Below, piece by piece: positions 8,646-17,162 of a stretch of DNA of 64,000 nt. The notes under the pieces were generated by a model. It worked only from the letters and a program-made list of their open reading frames with translations, searched no databases and was not told the origin of the DNA. This stretch comes from Lachnospiraceae bacterium (GTDB taxonomy: Bacteria > Bacillota > Clostridia > Lachnospirales > Lachnospiraceae), in the NCBI GenBank assembly GCA_902363135.1, contig CABIZF010000005.1:62001-126000 (forward strand), read 5' to 3'. The position numbers and the translations under genes were made by a program. The number at the start of each line of letters is the position of its first letter. Position 1 is the first letter of the stretch.

Positions 8646-9203
8646 TTAAAATGCTGATGCCGCCACATTCAGCACACCGGCCAGTACCATCACCCATATT
8701 GGATTCATCTTCCGCTTCTGCAACAATACGAGCGAAATCACAAAAATCATAACCAGCTTCCAGTTCGTCGCCCCAGGGGCAATTGCCTCATTACTGCCCC
8801 AGAATGCGCCAATTAGAATCGAGATACCCGCAGACGCAATCATCGCCACCACTGCCGGACGCAGCGAATTCAGGATACCCTGCAGCATCTCCATATTCCG
8901 GTATTTCAGATACAGCTTCGCGATGACCGTTACGATAATACACGATGGCAGAATGCAGCCCGCAGTCGCCGCCAGAGCGCCCGGAATACCGGCAATCTTA
9001 ATTCCGACAAAGGTCGCTGAATTGACTGCGATCGGTCCCGGTGTCATCTGCGAAATTGTGATCAGATCGGTAAACTCCGCCATCGACAGCCATCTATGTG
9101 ACGTCACGACCTGCTCCTGAATGAGCGGCATCGCCGCATAGCCGCCGCCGAAGCTGAACGCCCCGATCTGTAAAAAGCTTAGAAATAACTGTAGATAGAT
9201 CAA
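8646..9203 (-). CDS. Chromate-family (CHR) transporter, short subunit B
   Basis: Predicted 185-residue membrane protein, a single CHR domain with SFGGGYAAMPL and MTPGPIAVNSATFVG motifs. Short CHR proteins work in pairs, and the partner is encoded immediately upstream (9266-9826). The start is placed at TTG 9203, which has AAGAGGAG 7 nt upstream; a TTG at 9245 in the same frame has no such site. CHR proteins export chromate and are linked to sulfate transport. With a sulfatase encoded next, sulfate or another oxyanion is a possible physiological substrate, but that is inference. Confidence 0.85.
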   Translation of the reverse strand: MIYLQLFLSFLQIGAFSFGGGYAAMPLIQEQVVTSHRWLSMAEFTDLITISQMTPGPIAVNSATFVGIKIAGIPGALAATAGCILPSCIIVTVIAKLYLKYRNMEMLQGILNSLRPAVVAMIASAGISILIGAFWGSNEAIAPGATNWKLVMIFVISLVLLQKRKMNPIWVMVLAGVLNVAASAF

Positions 9204-9265
9204 CTTTATACTCCTCTTATATTTTTCTCCCGTGCAAGTGTTCAAGCGTAATTACAGCCCGTACT

Positions 9266-9826
9266 CTAAGCATTCTTTTTAGCGATAAGCGTCCGCAGCG
9301 CTCCAAGCACGCCACACACAATCACGATAACTACCACATTTACTCTAAAGACGCAGGAAGCCAGAAATGCCCCCGCCATGATCAGCAACGAAATTCCGTT
9401 TTTCTCCCTCACAATGCCCGCGCCCATCTCATACGTCACCGATGCGATGACTGCACCGACGCCCGATTGCATACCCTCCAGCATTTTTCCCACGATCACA
9501 TTGCTGCGGAATGCATTGTAGCAGACCGATACGAGTGCGATGATGACAAACGGCGGAATGATTGTCCCGAGAATCGCCACCGCCACACCGAATAGCCCAG
9601 CCAGCTTATACCCGACCACGATTGCCCCGTTTACCGCAATCGGCCCCGGCGCAGACTGCGCAATCGCCACCAGATCCAGCATCTCATCTTCCTCGATCCA
9701 GTGATACTGGTCCACGAATTTTTTCTTCATCAGCGTGACAATCACATAACCCCCGCCAAACGTAAACGCGCTCAGATACAGCGTCGATAAAAACAGCTTT
9801 CTGAGCACGTTTTTCTTATCCTTCAT
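9266..9826 (-). CDS. Chromate-family (CHR) transporter, short subunit A
   Basis: Predicted 186-residue membrane protein with one CHR domain: TFGGGYVIVTLMKK near the N-terminus and SAPGPIAVNGAIVVG in the middle. It starts at ATG with AAGGAG upstream. The gene for the second short CHR protein follows after 62 nt, forming the usual two-subunit arrangement in which the halves probably have opposite membrane orientation. An R1 repeat lies directly upstream, so the promoter is either within it or beyond. Confidence 0.87.
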   Translation of the reverse strand: MKDKKNVLRKLFLSTLYLSAFTFGGGYVIVTLMKKKFVDQYHWIEEDEMLDLVAIAQSAPGPIAVNGAIVVGYKLAGLFGVAVAILGTIIPPFVIIALVSVCYNAFRSNVIVGKMLEGMQSGVGAVIASVTYEMGAGIVREKNGISLLIMAGAFLASCVFRVNVVVIVIVCGVLGALRTLIAKKNA

Positions 9827-9843
9827 GTTCTACTCCTTATAAT

Positions 9844-10068
9844 AAGATGATGCCAGGGTCAAAAGCCTGAAACCACGATGTGCTTGCACAGGAGTGGTTT
9901 TATGGCTTAATGACCCGCCCCGATATGAGCATAAAAGTGGAGCGAAAGCTTCACGATATGCGAATATTGGGTAGGATTGTGGGAGTACGAAGTACGAAAC
10001 AATCCGTAAGGCATCTTTTGACATTAATATCATAAGATGTTTGGGTCAAACGGTATTTTGACTCGAAC
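9844..10068 (+). repeat. R1 repeat, copy 2, plus short hairpin module
   Basis: AAGATGATGCC at one end pairs with GGCATCTT at the other. The long hairpin closes with GGGTC/GACCC as in copy 1, but its inner arms (AACCAC with GTGGTT, TGTGC with GCACA, AAGCC with GGCTT) differ and still pair. The second hairpin is GGATTGT/ACAATCC instead of GGATTGC/GCAATCC. A further small hairpin, GTCAAA with TTTGAC, follows at 10040-10063, and a like one adjoins copy 3 near 32896. Confidence 0.8.
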
Positions 10069-10076
10069 CATTCTGT

Positions 10077-11441
10077 TCACACATTTTCCATTGTACCATA
10101 CTCTGCAGCATTTTGACAGCCTCTTTTGGGTGCAGCAAACCTCGCCAGCAGCGCGGCCCCGGTCGCGGTCTCTTCCTTTCGGTCAGTCAGACAGGCTTCT
10201 CTTCCGAATAATTCCGCACAGAGACTGCGCAGCAGCGGATTGTTGCGCAAGGCATTTCCGCAGAGAAGCAGACGCCCCTGTGCCGGCTCTGCATCCATCT
10301 TCTGATATGCTTCATACAGCTCCGTCAGGACGCCCCGGTAAAAGCCGAGCACCAGTGTCCCCATCGTCAGGTTCGTCATCGTGATGCCGTCAATGCTTCC
10401 GCGCAGGGACGGATTCGCCCGCGTCCCGCGAAACAGTGTCTGAACGCTCAGCATCTCCGTCCCCTGTTCTGCTTCTCTCGCCTCATTTGCTGCCGTCATC
10501 ATACAGCCAAACATCTCATCACGGGAAACCGTAGCTCCACACTGTGCGCATACATCACGGAAAAAATCATTCAGCATCCGAAACGAAGTACCGCCGCAGA
10601 GCCCGGCTCCAAGGAGCAGATACTTCCCTCCTATATAAGGGCGGCACTCCAGTGTCCTATCCTCCGGGATCCTGTCGCTGATCTTTGATATCTGACTGGA
10701 GGTGCCGATGTTCAGCACGATATCCTGCTCGCTCTCACACAGCCCTAATATTCCGGCCTGATTATCCCCGATCGGGATCACTACCTCTATGCCGTCCGCC
10801 GTCCGGCCGATCACCGATTCTCCCGGCGCCACCTCCGGCAGGATCGCAGGATCGATCCCGGCCTTGCGGCATGCTGCCTTATCAAAACTGCCGCTTCGGA
10901 TATCAAACAGCCCAAAGCTCGCCGCATTGGTAGGATGTGTCATCGGATGTCTCCTTCCGGTGAGCCGCATCGCTACATAATCCATGATCGTCGTCATGAA
11001 AGCAGCCTGCTTAGGTACCAGATTGTTTTGCAGATTGTAAAAATGGGTCGTCAGTCCGTACCCGGTCGCCATCTCATAGCCGCTTCGCGCACTCAGCTCC
11101 TGCGCATAGGTGCTGCCCTCCCGATAAGGCTGGTTTCCCCGCTCATCCTCCCACGTCGTAAGCGGTGAGACGGCACATCCGTTTGCATCCACATACAGCA
11201 TGCCGTGCATCTGGCCCGTAATACCGATGCACCGCACGTCCGGCCACTCCATCCGGTATTCCATCACAAGCTTCCGGCATTTTTCCAGAATCCGGTCTGT
11301 GTCCTGCATGCGCTCCCAGCTATGGCCTGCACGTGCCGTATCATTCGGCAGCGTCTTCGCAGCCACCTGTGTCTCTGTCTCCCCGTCCAGCACGACCGAG
11401 CTGATCGATGTCGTCCCGATATCAATTCCGATTATCTTCAT
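10077..11441 (-). CDS. FGGY-family carbohydrate kinase (sedoheptulokinase-like)
   Basis: Predicted 454-residue cytoplasmic sugar kinase of the actin/hexokinase fold. It has the N-terminal phosphate loop IGIDIGTTSISSVVLD, a TGQMHGMLYVD substrate motif, GDNQAGILG, and the C-terminal adenosine loop LLLCGNALRNNPLLR. The motifs around TGQMHG and LTTWEDERG recall sedoheptulokinase more than xylulokinase or glycerol kinase, but the substrate is unproven. ATG has GGGGGAAC upstream. It lies 15 nt downstream of the MATE transporter gene and probably shares its transcript. Confidence 0.82.
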   Translation of the reverse strand: MKIIGIDIGTTSISSVVLDGETETQVAAKTLPNDTARAGHSWERMQDTDRILEKCRKLVMEYRMEWPDVRCIGITGQMHGMLYVDANGCAVSPLTTWEDERGNQPYREGSTYAQELSARSGYEMATGYGLTTHFYNLQNNLVPKQAAFMTTIMDYVAMRLTGRRHPMTHPTNAASFGLFDIRSGSFDKAACRKAGIDPAILPEVAPGESVIGRTADGIEVVIPIGDNQAGILGLCESEQDIVLNIGTSSQISKISDRIPEDRTLECRPYIGGKYLLLGAGLCGGTSFRMLNDFFRDVCAQCGATVSRDEMFGCMMTAANEAREAEQGTEMLSVQTLFRGTRANPSLRGSIDGITMTNLTMGTLVLGFYRGVLTELYEAYQKMDAEPAQGRLLLCGNALRNNPLLRSLCAELFGREACLTDRKEETATGAALLARFAAPKRGCQNAAEYGTMENV

Positions 11442-11456
11442 ATGTTCCCCCGCGCG

Positions 11457-12809
11457 CTATTTCTCTACCAGCACAATCCGTTCCCACTTTCCCTGCAAAT
11501 AGCGCAGTATACAGGCGGCTCCTGTGATGAGCCAGGTCAGACCGGTCGTATACCAGACTGCCCAGTAGCCGAGTGCCGGAATACCGGCGAGCAGAATTGA
11601 AAAGCCGACTCTGCCTACGACCTCCGCCAGTCCGCTGACAAAGGCAAAGGCTGAATCGCCTGCCCCATTCAAAAGGCTGCGCGTAATATAAATCATCCCA
11701 AGCGGAATGTAAAACAGACTCGTGATCCGGATCGCACGGCCGCCAATCGCGATGACATTCGCATCTTTGACAAAAAGGCGGACAAACGCTTCCCCGGAAA
11801 GGAACATGATCCCGCACATAATCACGCTGAACACGATGACCAGAAACGTTGATTTTCGAAAACCTCTGCGGACACGTTCCTGGTTGCCTGCTCCAATATT
11901 CTGTGCCGCAAAGGTGGCAAGCGCCGTCGCCAGAGAATTGTACGGCTGCTGCACGAGCTGCTCGATCCGGGAGGTCGCTGTGAATGCAGCGATGACATCC
12001 GAGCCAAAGCGATTGATGATGCTCTGCAGTGCCACACAGGAAAATGCAATCAGACTGCCCTGCGCACCGAACGGAATGCCGAGGCGCAGACATTTTTTCA
12101 TAAGTGCCGGATCCGGCCGGAAGTTCTCTTTTGTCAGCCGGAAATACGGATTTTTCTTTACCGCATACACGATACACCCCAAAGCCGAGAGCAGCTGCGC
12201 GATGATCGTCGCAATCGCAACGCCGGCCACTCCCATATGGAACACGACAACTAGCAGCAGATCGCCAATCACATTCAGTACACTGGCAACCACCAGAAAA
12301 ATCAGTGGTGTCGTCGAGTCGCCAAGCGACTGCAGCATCGCCGCAATCCCATTGTACATTACAACTGATATGATACCGCCGCAGACGATCCTCGTATAGA
12401 GCAACGCATCGTCAAAAATCTCCTGCGGCGTATTCAAAAGCTCGAGAATATTTCTGGAAAACAGCACGGAAACGAAACTGACCAGAATGCCCATGCCAAG
12501 CAGCAGATATACAGAATTGCCGAGCGCATCCTTGACCCGTTTTTCATTTTTCATGCCAAAATACTGGGACATCAGTACTCCTGCCCCGGTCGCAAATCCA
12601 TTGCAGAGCGCAAAGTACAGAAAATTCAGCGACGATGTCATACCGACTGCCGCCAGCGCATTTGTCCCGACGTAATTCCCGACTACGATCGAGTCGACCA
12701 TGTTGTAAAACTGCTGAAAAATATTTCCGACCAGCATCGGAAGGGAAAAGCGCAAAAGCAGCGGCAGCTCATTCCCGGTTGTCATATCTTTCACGTATTG
12801 TTTCGCCAT
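11457..12809 (-). CDS. MATE-family efflux transporter
   Basis: Predicted 450-residue polytopic protein with about twelve hydrophobic segments in two similar halves. The N-terminal LRFSLPMLVGNIFQQFYNMVDSIVVG and the second-half region around CVALQSIINRFGSD are characteristic of MATE cation-driven multidrug exporters. The ATG has GAGGAGG upstream. Its pairing with a sugar kinase is unusual for a drug exporter, so a metabolite exporter role is possible. Confidence 0.92.
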   Translation of the reverse strand: MAKQYVKDMTTGNELPLLLRFSLPMLVGNIFQQFYNMVDSIVVGNYVGTNALAAVGMTSSLNFLYFALCNGFATGAGVLMSQYFGMKNEKRVKDALGNSVYLLLGMGILVSFVSVLFSRNILELLNTPQEIFDDALLYTRIVCGGIISVVMYNGIAAMLQSLGDSTTPLIFLVVASVLNVIGDLLLVVVFHMGVAGVAIATIIAQLLSALGCIVYAVKKNPYFRLTKENFRPDPALMKKCLRLGIPFGAQGSLIAFSCVALQSIINRFGSDVIAAFTATSRIEQLVQQPYNSLATALATFAAQNIGAGNQERVRRGFRKSTFLVIVFSVIMCGIMFLSGEAFVRLFVKDANVIAIGGRAIRITSLFYIPLGMIYITRSLLNGAGDSAFAFVSGLAEVVGRVGFSILLAGIPALGYWAVWYTTGLTWLITGAACILRYLQGKWERIVLVEK

Positions 12810-12861
12810 AAATCCTCCTCGTCATTTGTTCCATCACCTGGTGTAAAGTTCTGTTCAACCG

Positions 12862-12915
12862 TCAAGCAGATATTCGCAATCCATCCCTGCAGCTCTGCTG
12901 ACAGGGTCTCCGCTT
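12862..12915. repeat. R2 repeat, truncated, with 29-nt insert
   Basis: AAGCAGATATTCGCAATCC as in the other R2 copies, then the insert (12883-12911), whose CCCTG and CAGGG arms can pair. The remainder diverges after GCTT. It lies in the leader of the MATE gene. Confidence 0.65.
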
Positions 12916-12933
12916 TACAGCTTGCTCACAGGA

Positions 12934-12982
12934 AGAAAAACCCGGCGTCAGAGCATCCGCTTTTGATGCTCTCATATGCCGG
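12934..12982 (-). terminator. Terminator after the pepF locus
   Basis: On the minus strand, CCGGC and GAGAGCATC pair with GATGCTC and GCCGGG and are followed by TTTTT, about 50 nt past the pepF stop codon. Confidence 0.75.
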
Positions 12983-13032
12983 ATTCAGACTATATTTTAT
13001 ACAGTTTTTTTTTCAAAAGTCAATCAAATTTT

Positions 13033-14856
13033 TCAAGCTTTTGCAAGTTTTTCCAGATATTCCTCAAAGACATCCAGGGCACGTTCTACCGGCTCCGGTG
13101 AAGACATATCGACGCCACAGAGCTTCAGCAGATCAATCGGATCCATAGAGCTTCCGCCACTCAGAAATCTTTTATAATTCTCGACGATTCCCGGCTCGCC
13201 CGAGAGGATCTTGCTGCTGATCGCGATCGCTGCTGCGAATCCGGTCGCATACTGATATACGTAAAATGGCGTGTAAAAATGCGGAATGCGCTGCCACTCA
13301 AAGGCGATATCTTCATCTGCCTCCATAGCCTCGCCAAATTATCTGCGGTTCAGCTCATAATACGCACTGCAGAGTGCCTCTGAGGTCAGTGTCTCTCCGC
13401 ACTGTACCGCTGCATGCGTGTCGCGCTCAAATTCTGCAAACATTGTCTGACGGAACATCGTAGACTTAAACTGATCCAGAAAATAGTTGATCAGATAACG
13501 ACGCTCTGCCGCATCCTCCGTGCGATCCAGAAGGTCATGAATCAATAGTGCCTCATTACAGGTGGAAGCCACCTCTGCGACGAAAATCCGGTATCCGGAA
13601 TAACGGTATGGCTGTGTGTGGTTCGAATACCAGGAGTGGATGGAATGTCCCATCTCATGTGCCAGCGTAAAAACATCTGCCAGTGTGCCATGGTAATTCA
13701 GCAACACATAAGGATGTGACTGATACGTTCCCCATGAATAAGCCCCTGTACGCTTGCCCTCATTTTCATATACATCGATCCAGCGGCCATCAAACCCCTT
13801 CTGCAAAAGCTCCTGATAGTCTGCTCCAAGTGGTGCCAGGCCACGCAGTACGATCTCCTTTGCCTCCTCAAAGGAATACTTCTGATCCGGGCAGTCCACC
13901 ATCGGCACATAATTGTCATACATATGAAGCGTCTCGACTCCGAGCAGCTTTTTGCGAAGCTCCACATAACGGTACATCGCCGGAAGCCTGCGGTTGATCG
14001 TCCCAATCAGGTTCTCGTAAACGGATACCGGTATCGCACTCGCATCCAGCGCCTGCTGCATCGCATTGTCATAATGGTGCTCCTTTGCCATCACATCTGC
14101 CTGCTTTGCATTTGCATAATACATCGCCGCAATCGTATTGCGGTACTGACGGTAGACGGAATACAGGGCATGAAAGGCGTTCTCCCGTAAGGTGCGGTCA
14201 CGGCTCTCCATATAGGAAATGTAGCTTCCGATCGTCAGCGTATGCTTCTCGCCATTTGCATCCTCGATGTCCGGAAAGCGGATATCCGCATTGTTAAACA
14301 TCGAAAAAATATTAGCCGGTGCATCGGCCAGCTCACTCATCCTCGCCAGCAGCTCCTCCGTCTTTGTATCCAGGATATGGTCGCGCATTCTTGTGACCTC
14401 CTCGACCTGCCGACGGTATCCCTCCAGCTTCGGCTCCTCCGCATAATACTGAGTCAGACGCGCTTCCGGCAATGCAAGCAGCTCCGGCTGAAACCAGGAT
14501 ATACTCTGCATCATCTGCACGCCGAGTGTCTGTACCTCACCTGTCAGCTTCTGGTATACCGCATTTCCTGTATCCTCATGATATCTCTGATTGGCATAGA
14601 CTGCCAGCTCTGAATAAATCATGCTGATCTGCTCATCAAGCATCAGCGCCCGCAGTAAACACTCCGCATCCTTCCCAAGCGTTCCCTGCAGCGCCTCATA
14701 TTCCTTCAAAAGCGCCTGCACCTTCTGTACATCGGCATTATAAGCCTCCATGGAAGCATAAATATCTTCCATTTTCCACGTATTTTCTACCCTCTGTTCC
14801 GATCGTTTCATATCACACACCGGCGGCAAGCCGCCTTCCTTTCTTATTATTTTCAT
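13033..14856 (-). pseudogene. pepF: Oligoendopeptidase F (M3B), interrupted by an in-frame TAA
   Basis: The protein is a zinc oligopeptidase that degrades short peptides in the cytoplasm. The zinc site HEMGH (about residues 400-404) is present. The frame reads through to YELNRR, then TAA (13339-13341), then continues in the same frame as FGEAMEADEDIAFEW and 97 further residues containing the family's late motif PHFYTPFYVYQYATGF. Without the stop the product would be about 607 residues, the usual PepF length. Family members have an aromatic residue at this point, so TAT or TAC to TAA is the likely change. It could be a true nonsense mutation, a programmed readthrough or a sequencing error. The true start codon is uncertain, since the ATG at 14856 has a weak binding site. 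Confidence 0.85.
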
Positions 14857-14895
14857 TATTCATTCTTGTTTTCTGTCTTTACACAACTACCTTTG

Positions 14896-14924
14896 AGTAT
14901 ATCAGCTTCCTGCCATTTTCACAA
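14896..14924 (-). promoter_or_regulatory. Promoter of the pepF locus
   Basis: TTGTGA (14919-14924), 17 nt, TATACT (14896-14901) on the minus strand, 40 bases upstream of the reading frame. Confidence 0.6.
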
Positions 14925-14961
14925 GATGGCGCAGGGCAAATTACAGGGCGCTCCTGTAACA

Positions 14962-15001
14962 TAAAACAGCAGGACTTTGGTTGTTTCCAAAACCCTGCTG
15001 T
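14962..15001 (-). terminator. Terminator of the BMP-type ABC transporter operon
   Basis: On the minus strand, a 15-base arm ACAGCAGGGTTTTGG pairs with CCAAAGTCCTGCTGT (one mismatch) and is followed by TTTAT, downstream of the last permease gene. Confidence 0.85.
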
Positions 15002-15027
15002 CTGCATATTCTTTTCTTCGATGTCAC

Positions 15028-15062
15028 AAGCCAAAGCGGATATTCGAATATCCCTCTGAATT
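15028..15062. repeat. R2 fragment
   Basis: AAAGCGGATATTCG is recognisable, but the rest is degenerate. It ends at the stop codon of the permease gene at 15062. Confidence 0.45.
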
Positions 15063-16060
15063 TACCGCTCCTCCCGGAAATACGACTGTCCGAGTGAGCT
15101 TGGCGGCTGGTTCTCCCGCTTATTACGCATGCTCGTGAGCACGAGTACAACAAGCGTGACAATGTACGGGATCATTTTATAGAGCTCCTGATATTCCATA
15201 TGATCCATACCGGTCGGCAGATACAGATACAGGATGTAAAGCCCGCCGAAAAAGATCGAAGCAAAGATGCTCACGAACGGCCGCCAGATCGTAAAGATGA
15301 CGAGTGCGATCGCCAGCCAGCCGCGGTCACCAAACGCATCATTTGACCATACGCCGCACGCATAATCCATGACATAGTACAGTCCGCCAAGGCCTGCGAT
15401 CATACAGCCGATGCAGGTAGCCTTGTATTTATACTTCGTGACGTTGATACCCGCCGCATCTGCCGTGCCCGGATTCTCACCGACCGCGCGCAGATGCAGT
15501 CCGATGCGCGTGTGCTTCAATACATACGCGCAGATAATCGCGATCAAAATCGCCGCGTAGGCCAGAAATCCATAGGAAAAGAATACTTTTCCGACCCAGC
15601 CGAGCCTCCCTGCAAACGGGAGCGATTTGCTGAAATATCCGCTCGTCGCAGATAATGCGATCGACGGCACATCACTTCCGGAAAGCTTTATCAGTGAGCC
15701 GCCAAAAAAGTTTCCGAATCCTACACCAAACGTCGTCATCGCAAGACCGGTCACGTTCTGATTGGCCCGCAAGGTGACAGTCAGAAAGCAGTACAGAAGT
15801 CCCATGCAAAGAGATCCCACAAGACAGCACAGAAGCGGAATCAGAACCGCCAGCACGCCATTCATATTCGCAGGATCAGATACCGACTGCTCATAGAAAA
15901 AGGATCCCATGACGCCGCTGATCGCGCCCACATACATGACACCCGGAATACCGAGGTTCAGGTTGCCCGTTTTTTCTGTCAGGATTTCTCCGGTGCTTCC
16001 GAGCAGAAGCGGAATACCCTGTACAACGGCACGCGGAATAAATGCAACAAGATTAATCAT
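15062..16060 (-). CDS. ABC transporter permease, BMP/nucleoside type (second permease)
   Basis: Predicted 332-residue membrane protein of the BPD_transp_2 family, with the signature around LRAVGENPGTADAAGINV that contacts the ATPase. It is the last gene of a four-gene importer (binding protein, ATPase, permease, permease) and overlaps the preceding permease gene by 8 nt, implying translational coupling. By analogy with YufQ/NupQ-type systems it should form half of the membrane channel for nucleosides. The operon's guanine-type riboswitch supports purine nucleosides as cargo. Confidence 0.9.
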   Translation of the reverse strand: MINLVAFIPRAVVQGIPLLLGSTGEILTEKTGNLNLGIPGVMYVGAISGVMGSFFYEQSVSDPANMNGVLAVLIPLLCCLVGSLCMGLLYCFLTVTLRANQNVTGLAMTTFGVGFGNFFGGSLIKLSGSDVPSIALSATSGYFSKSLPFAGRLGWVGKVFFSYGFLAYAAILIAIICAYVLKHTRIGLHLRAVGENPGTADAAGINVTKYKYKATCIGCMIAGLGGLYYVMDYACGVWSNDAFGDRGWLAIALVIFTIWRPFVSIFASIFFGGLYILYLYLPTGMDHMEYQELYKMIPYIVTLVVLVLTSMRNKRENQPPSSLGQSYFREER

Positions 16061-17162
16061 TTACGATCATCCTCCTCTCCGGCTTTTTGCGGAAGTGAAT
16101 CTGGTACGCGATAAAGAACTCACATCCTATGATAAAGAACAGAATAATTCCAGTCAGAATATCCGCAAACGACTGATTCAGTCCAAATGTCGTGGAAATC
16201 TCACTCGCTCCACGATTCAGAAAAATGATCAGAAAGCTCGTAAAGATCATCGTAAACGGATTGAACTTTGCCATCCATGATACCATAACCGCAGTAAAGC
16301 CCTGTCCGTTGGCAATCGTCGTCGTAACCGTATGATTAATACCACCGACCAGAAGCAGCCCGACCAGACCACAGATCGCGCCGGAGAGCAGCATCGTCCG
16401 GACGATGACCTTTTCGACCTTAATGCCGACGTAGCGTGCTGTCCGCTCACTCTCGCCGACGACCTCAATCTCATAGCCATGCTTGCTGTATGTCAGATAA
16501 ATGTACATGAGCACGGTCACAAGCACTGCCACTACAATGCTCAGCAGATACTTCGATCCGCCGATCTCCGGCAGCCATCCGATATTTGTCTTCTGATTGA
16601 TGATACCGATCTTGCCGGAACCCTTTGGCATCTCCCATACAATCGTATAGAACGCCACGAGCTGTGTCGCAATATAATTCATCATCAACGTTGATAATGT
16701 CTCATTCGTATTCCATTTTGCCTTAAAGAAGGCCGGGATCAGTCCCCAGATGGCACCTGCGCCAAGACTGCATACGACCATCAGCAGTACTACGACTACG
16801 TTTGGCACCTTATCTGCCAGTGTGATCATGCAGGCTGCCGCCGTCAGACCGCCGACCAGCACCTGTCCCTCGCCCCCGATGTTCCAGAAGCGCATCCGGA
16901 ATGCCGGTGTCAATGCCAGCGAAATCAACAGCAAAATTGCCACATTCTGAAATGTAATCCATGTCTTTCTGGCCGTTCCGAACGCCCCTAAAAAGATGGA
17001 GACATACACCTGAATCGGATTGATACCGGTCAGGATCGTCGTCACAATCGCACAGACAATCAATGCTGCCAGAATCGCGATCAGGCGGATACCGAGCGAC
17101 TTGTACCATGGCAGCGCATCCCGTTTTACAATATTAAAAAGAGGATCCTTCGCTTTATTCAT
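16053..17162 (-). CDS. ABC transporter permease, BMP/nucleoside type (first permease)
   Basis: Predicted 369-residue polytopic membrane protein, the larger of the two permeases (YufP/NupP-like), with the coupling-helix motif EVVGESERTARYVGIKV. ATG 17162 is chosen because GGAGG stands 8 nt before it and it overlaps the stop region of the ATPase gene; the in-frame start five codons earlier lies within that binding site. It overlaps both neighbours by a few bases, consistent with stoichiometric production of one transporter complex. Confidence 0.9.
   Translation of the reverse strand: MNKAKDPLFNIVKRDALPWYKSLGIRLIAILAALIVCAIVTTILTGINPIQVYVSIFLGAFGTARKTWITFQNVAILLLISLALTPAFRMRFWNIGGEGQVLVGGLTAAACMITLADKVPNVVVVLLMVVCSLGAGAIWGLIPAFFKAKWNTNETLSTLMMNYIATQLVAFYTIVWEMPKGSGKIGIINQKTNIGWLPEIGGSKYLLSIVVAVLVTVLMYIYLTYSKHGYEIEVVGESERTARYVGIKVEKVIVRTMLLSGAICGLVGLLLVGGINHTVTTTIANGQGFTAVMVSWMAKFNPFTMIFTSFLIIFLNRGASEISTTFGLNQSFADILTGIILFFIIGCEFFIAYQIHFRKKPERRMIVND

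Noticed and set aside
13339..13341. Possible recoding of the pepF stop as selenocysteine or pyrrolysine
   Set aside because: The codon is TAA, not TGA or TAG, and no adjacent SECIS-like hairpin was seen.
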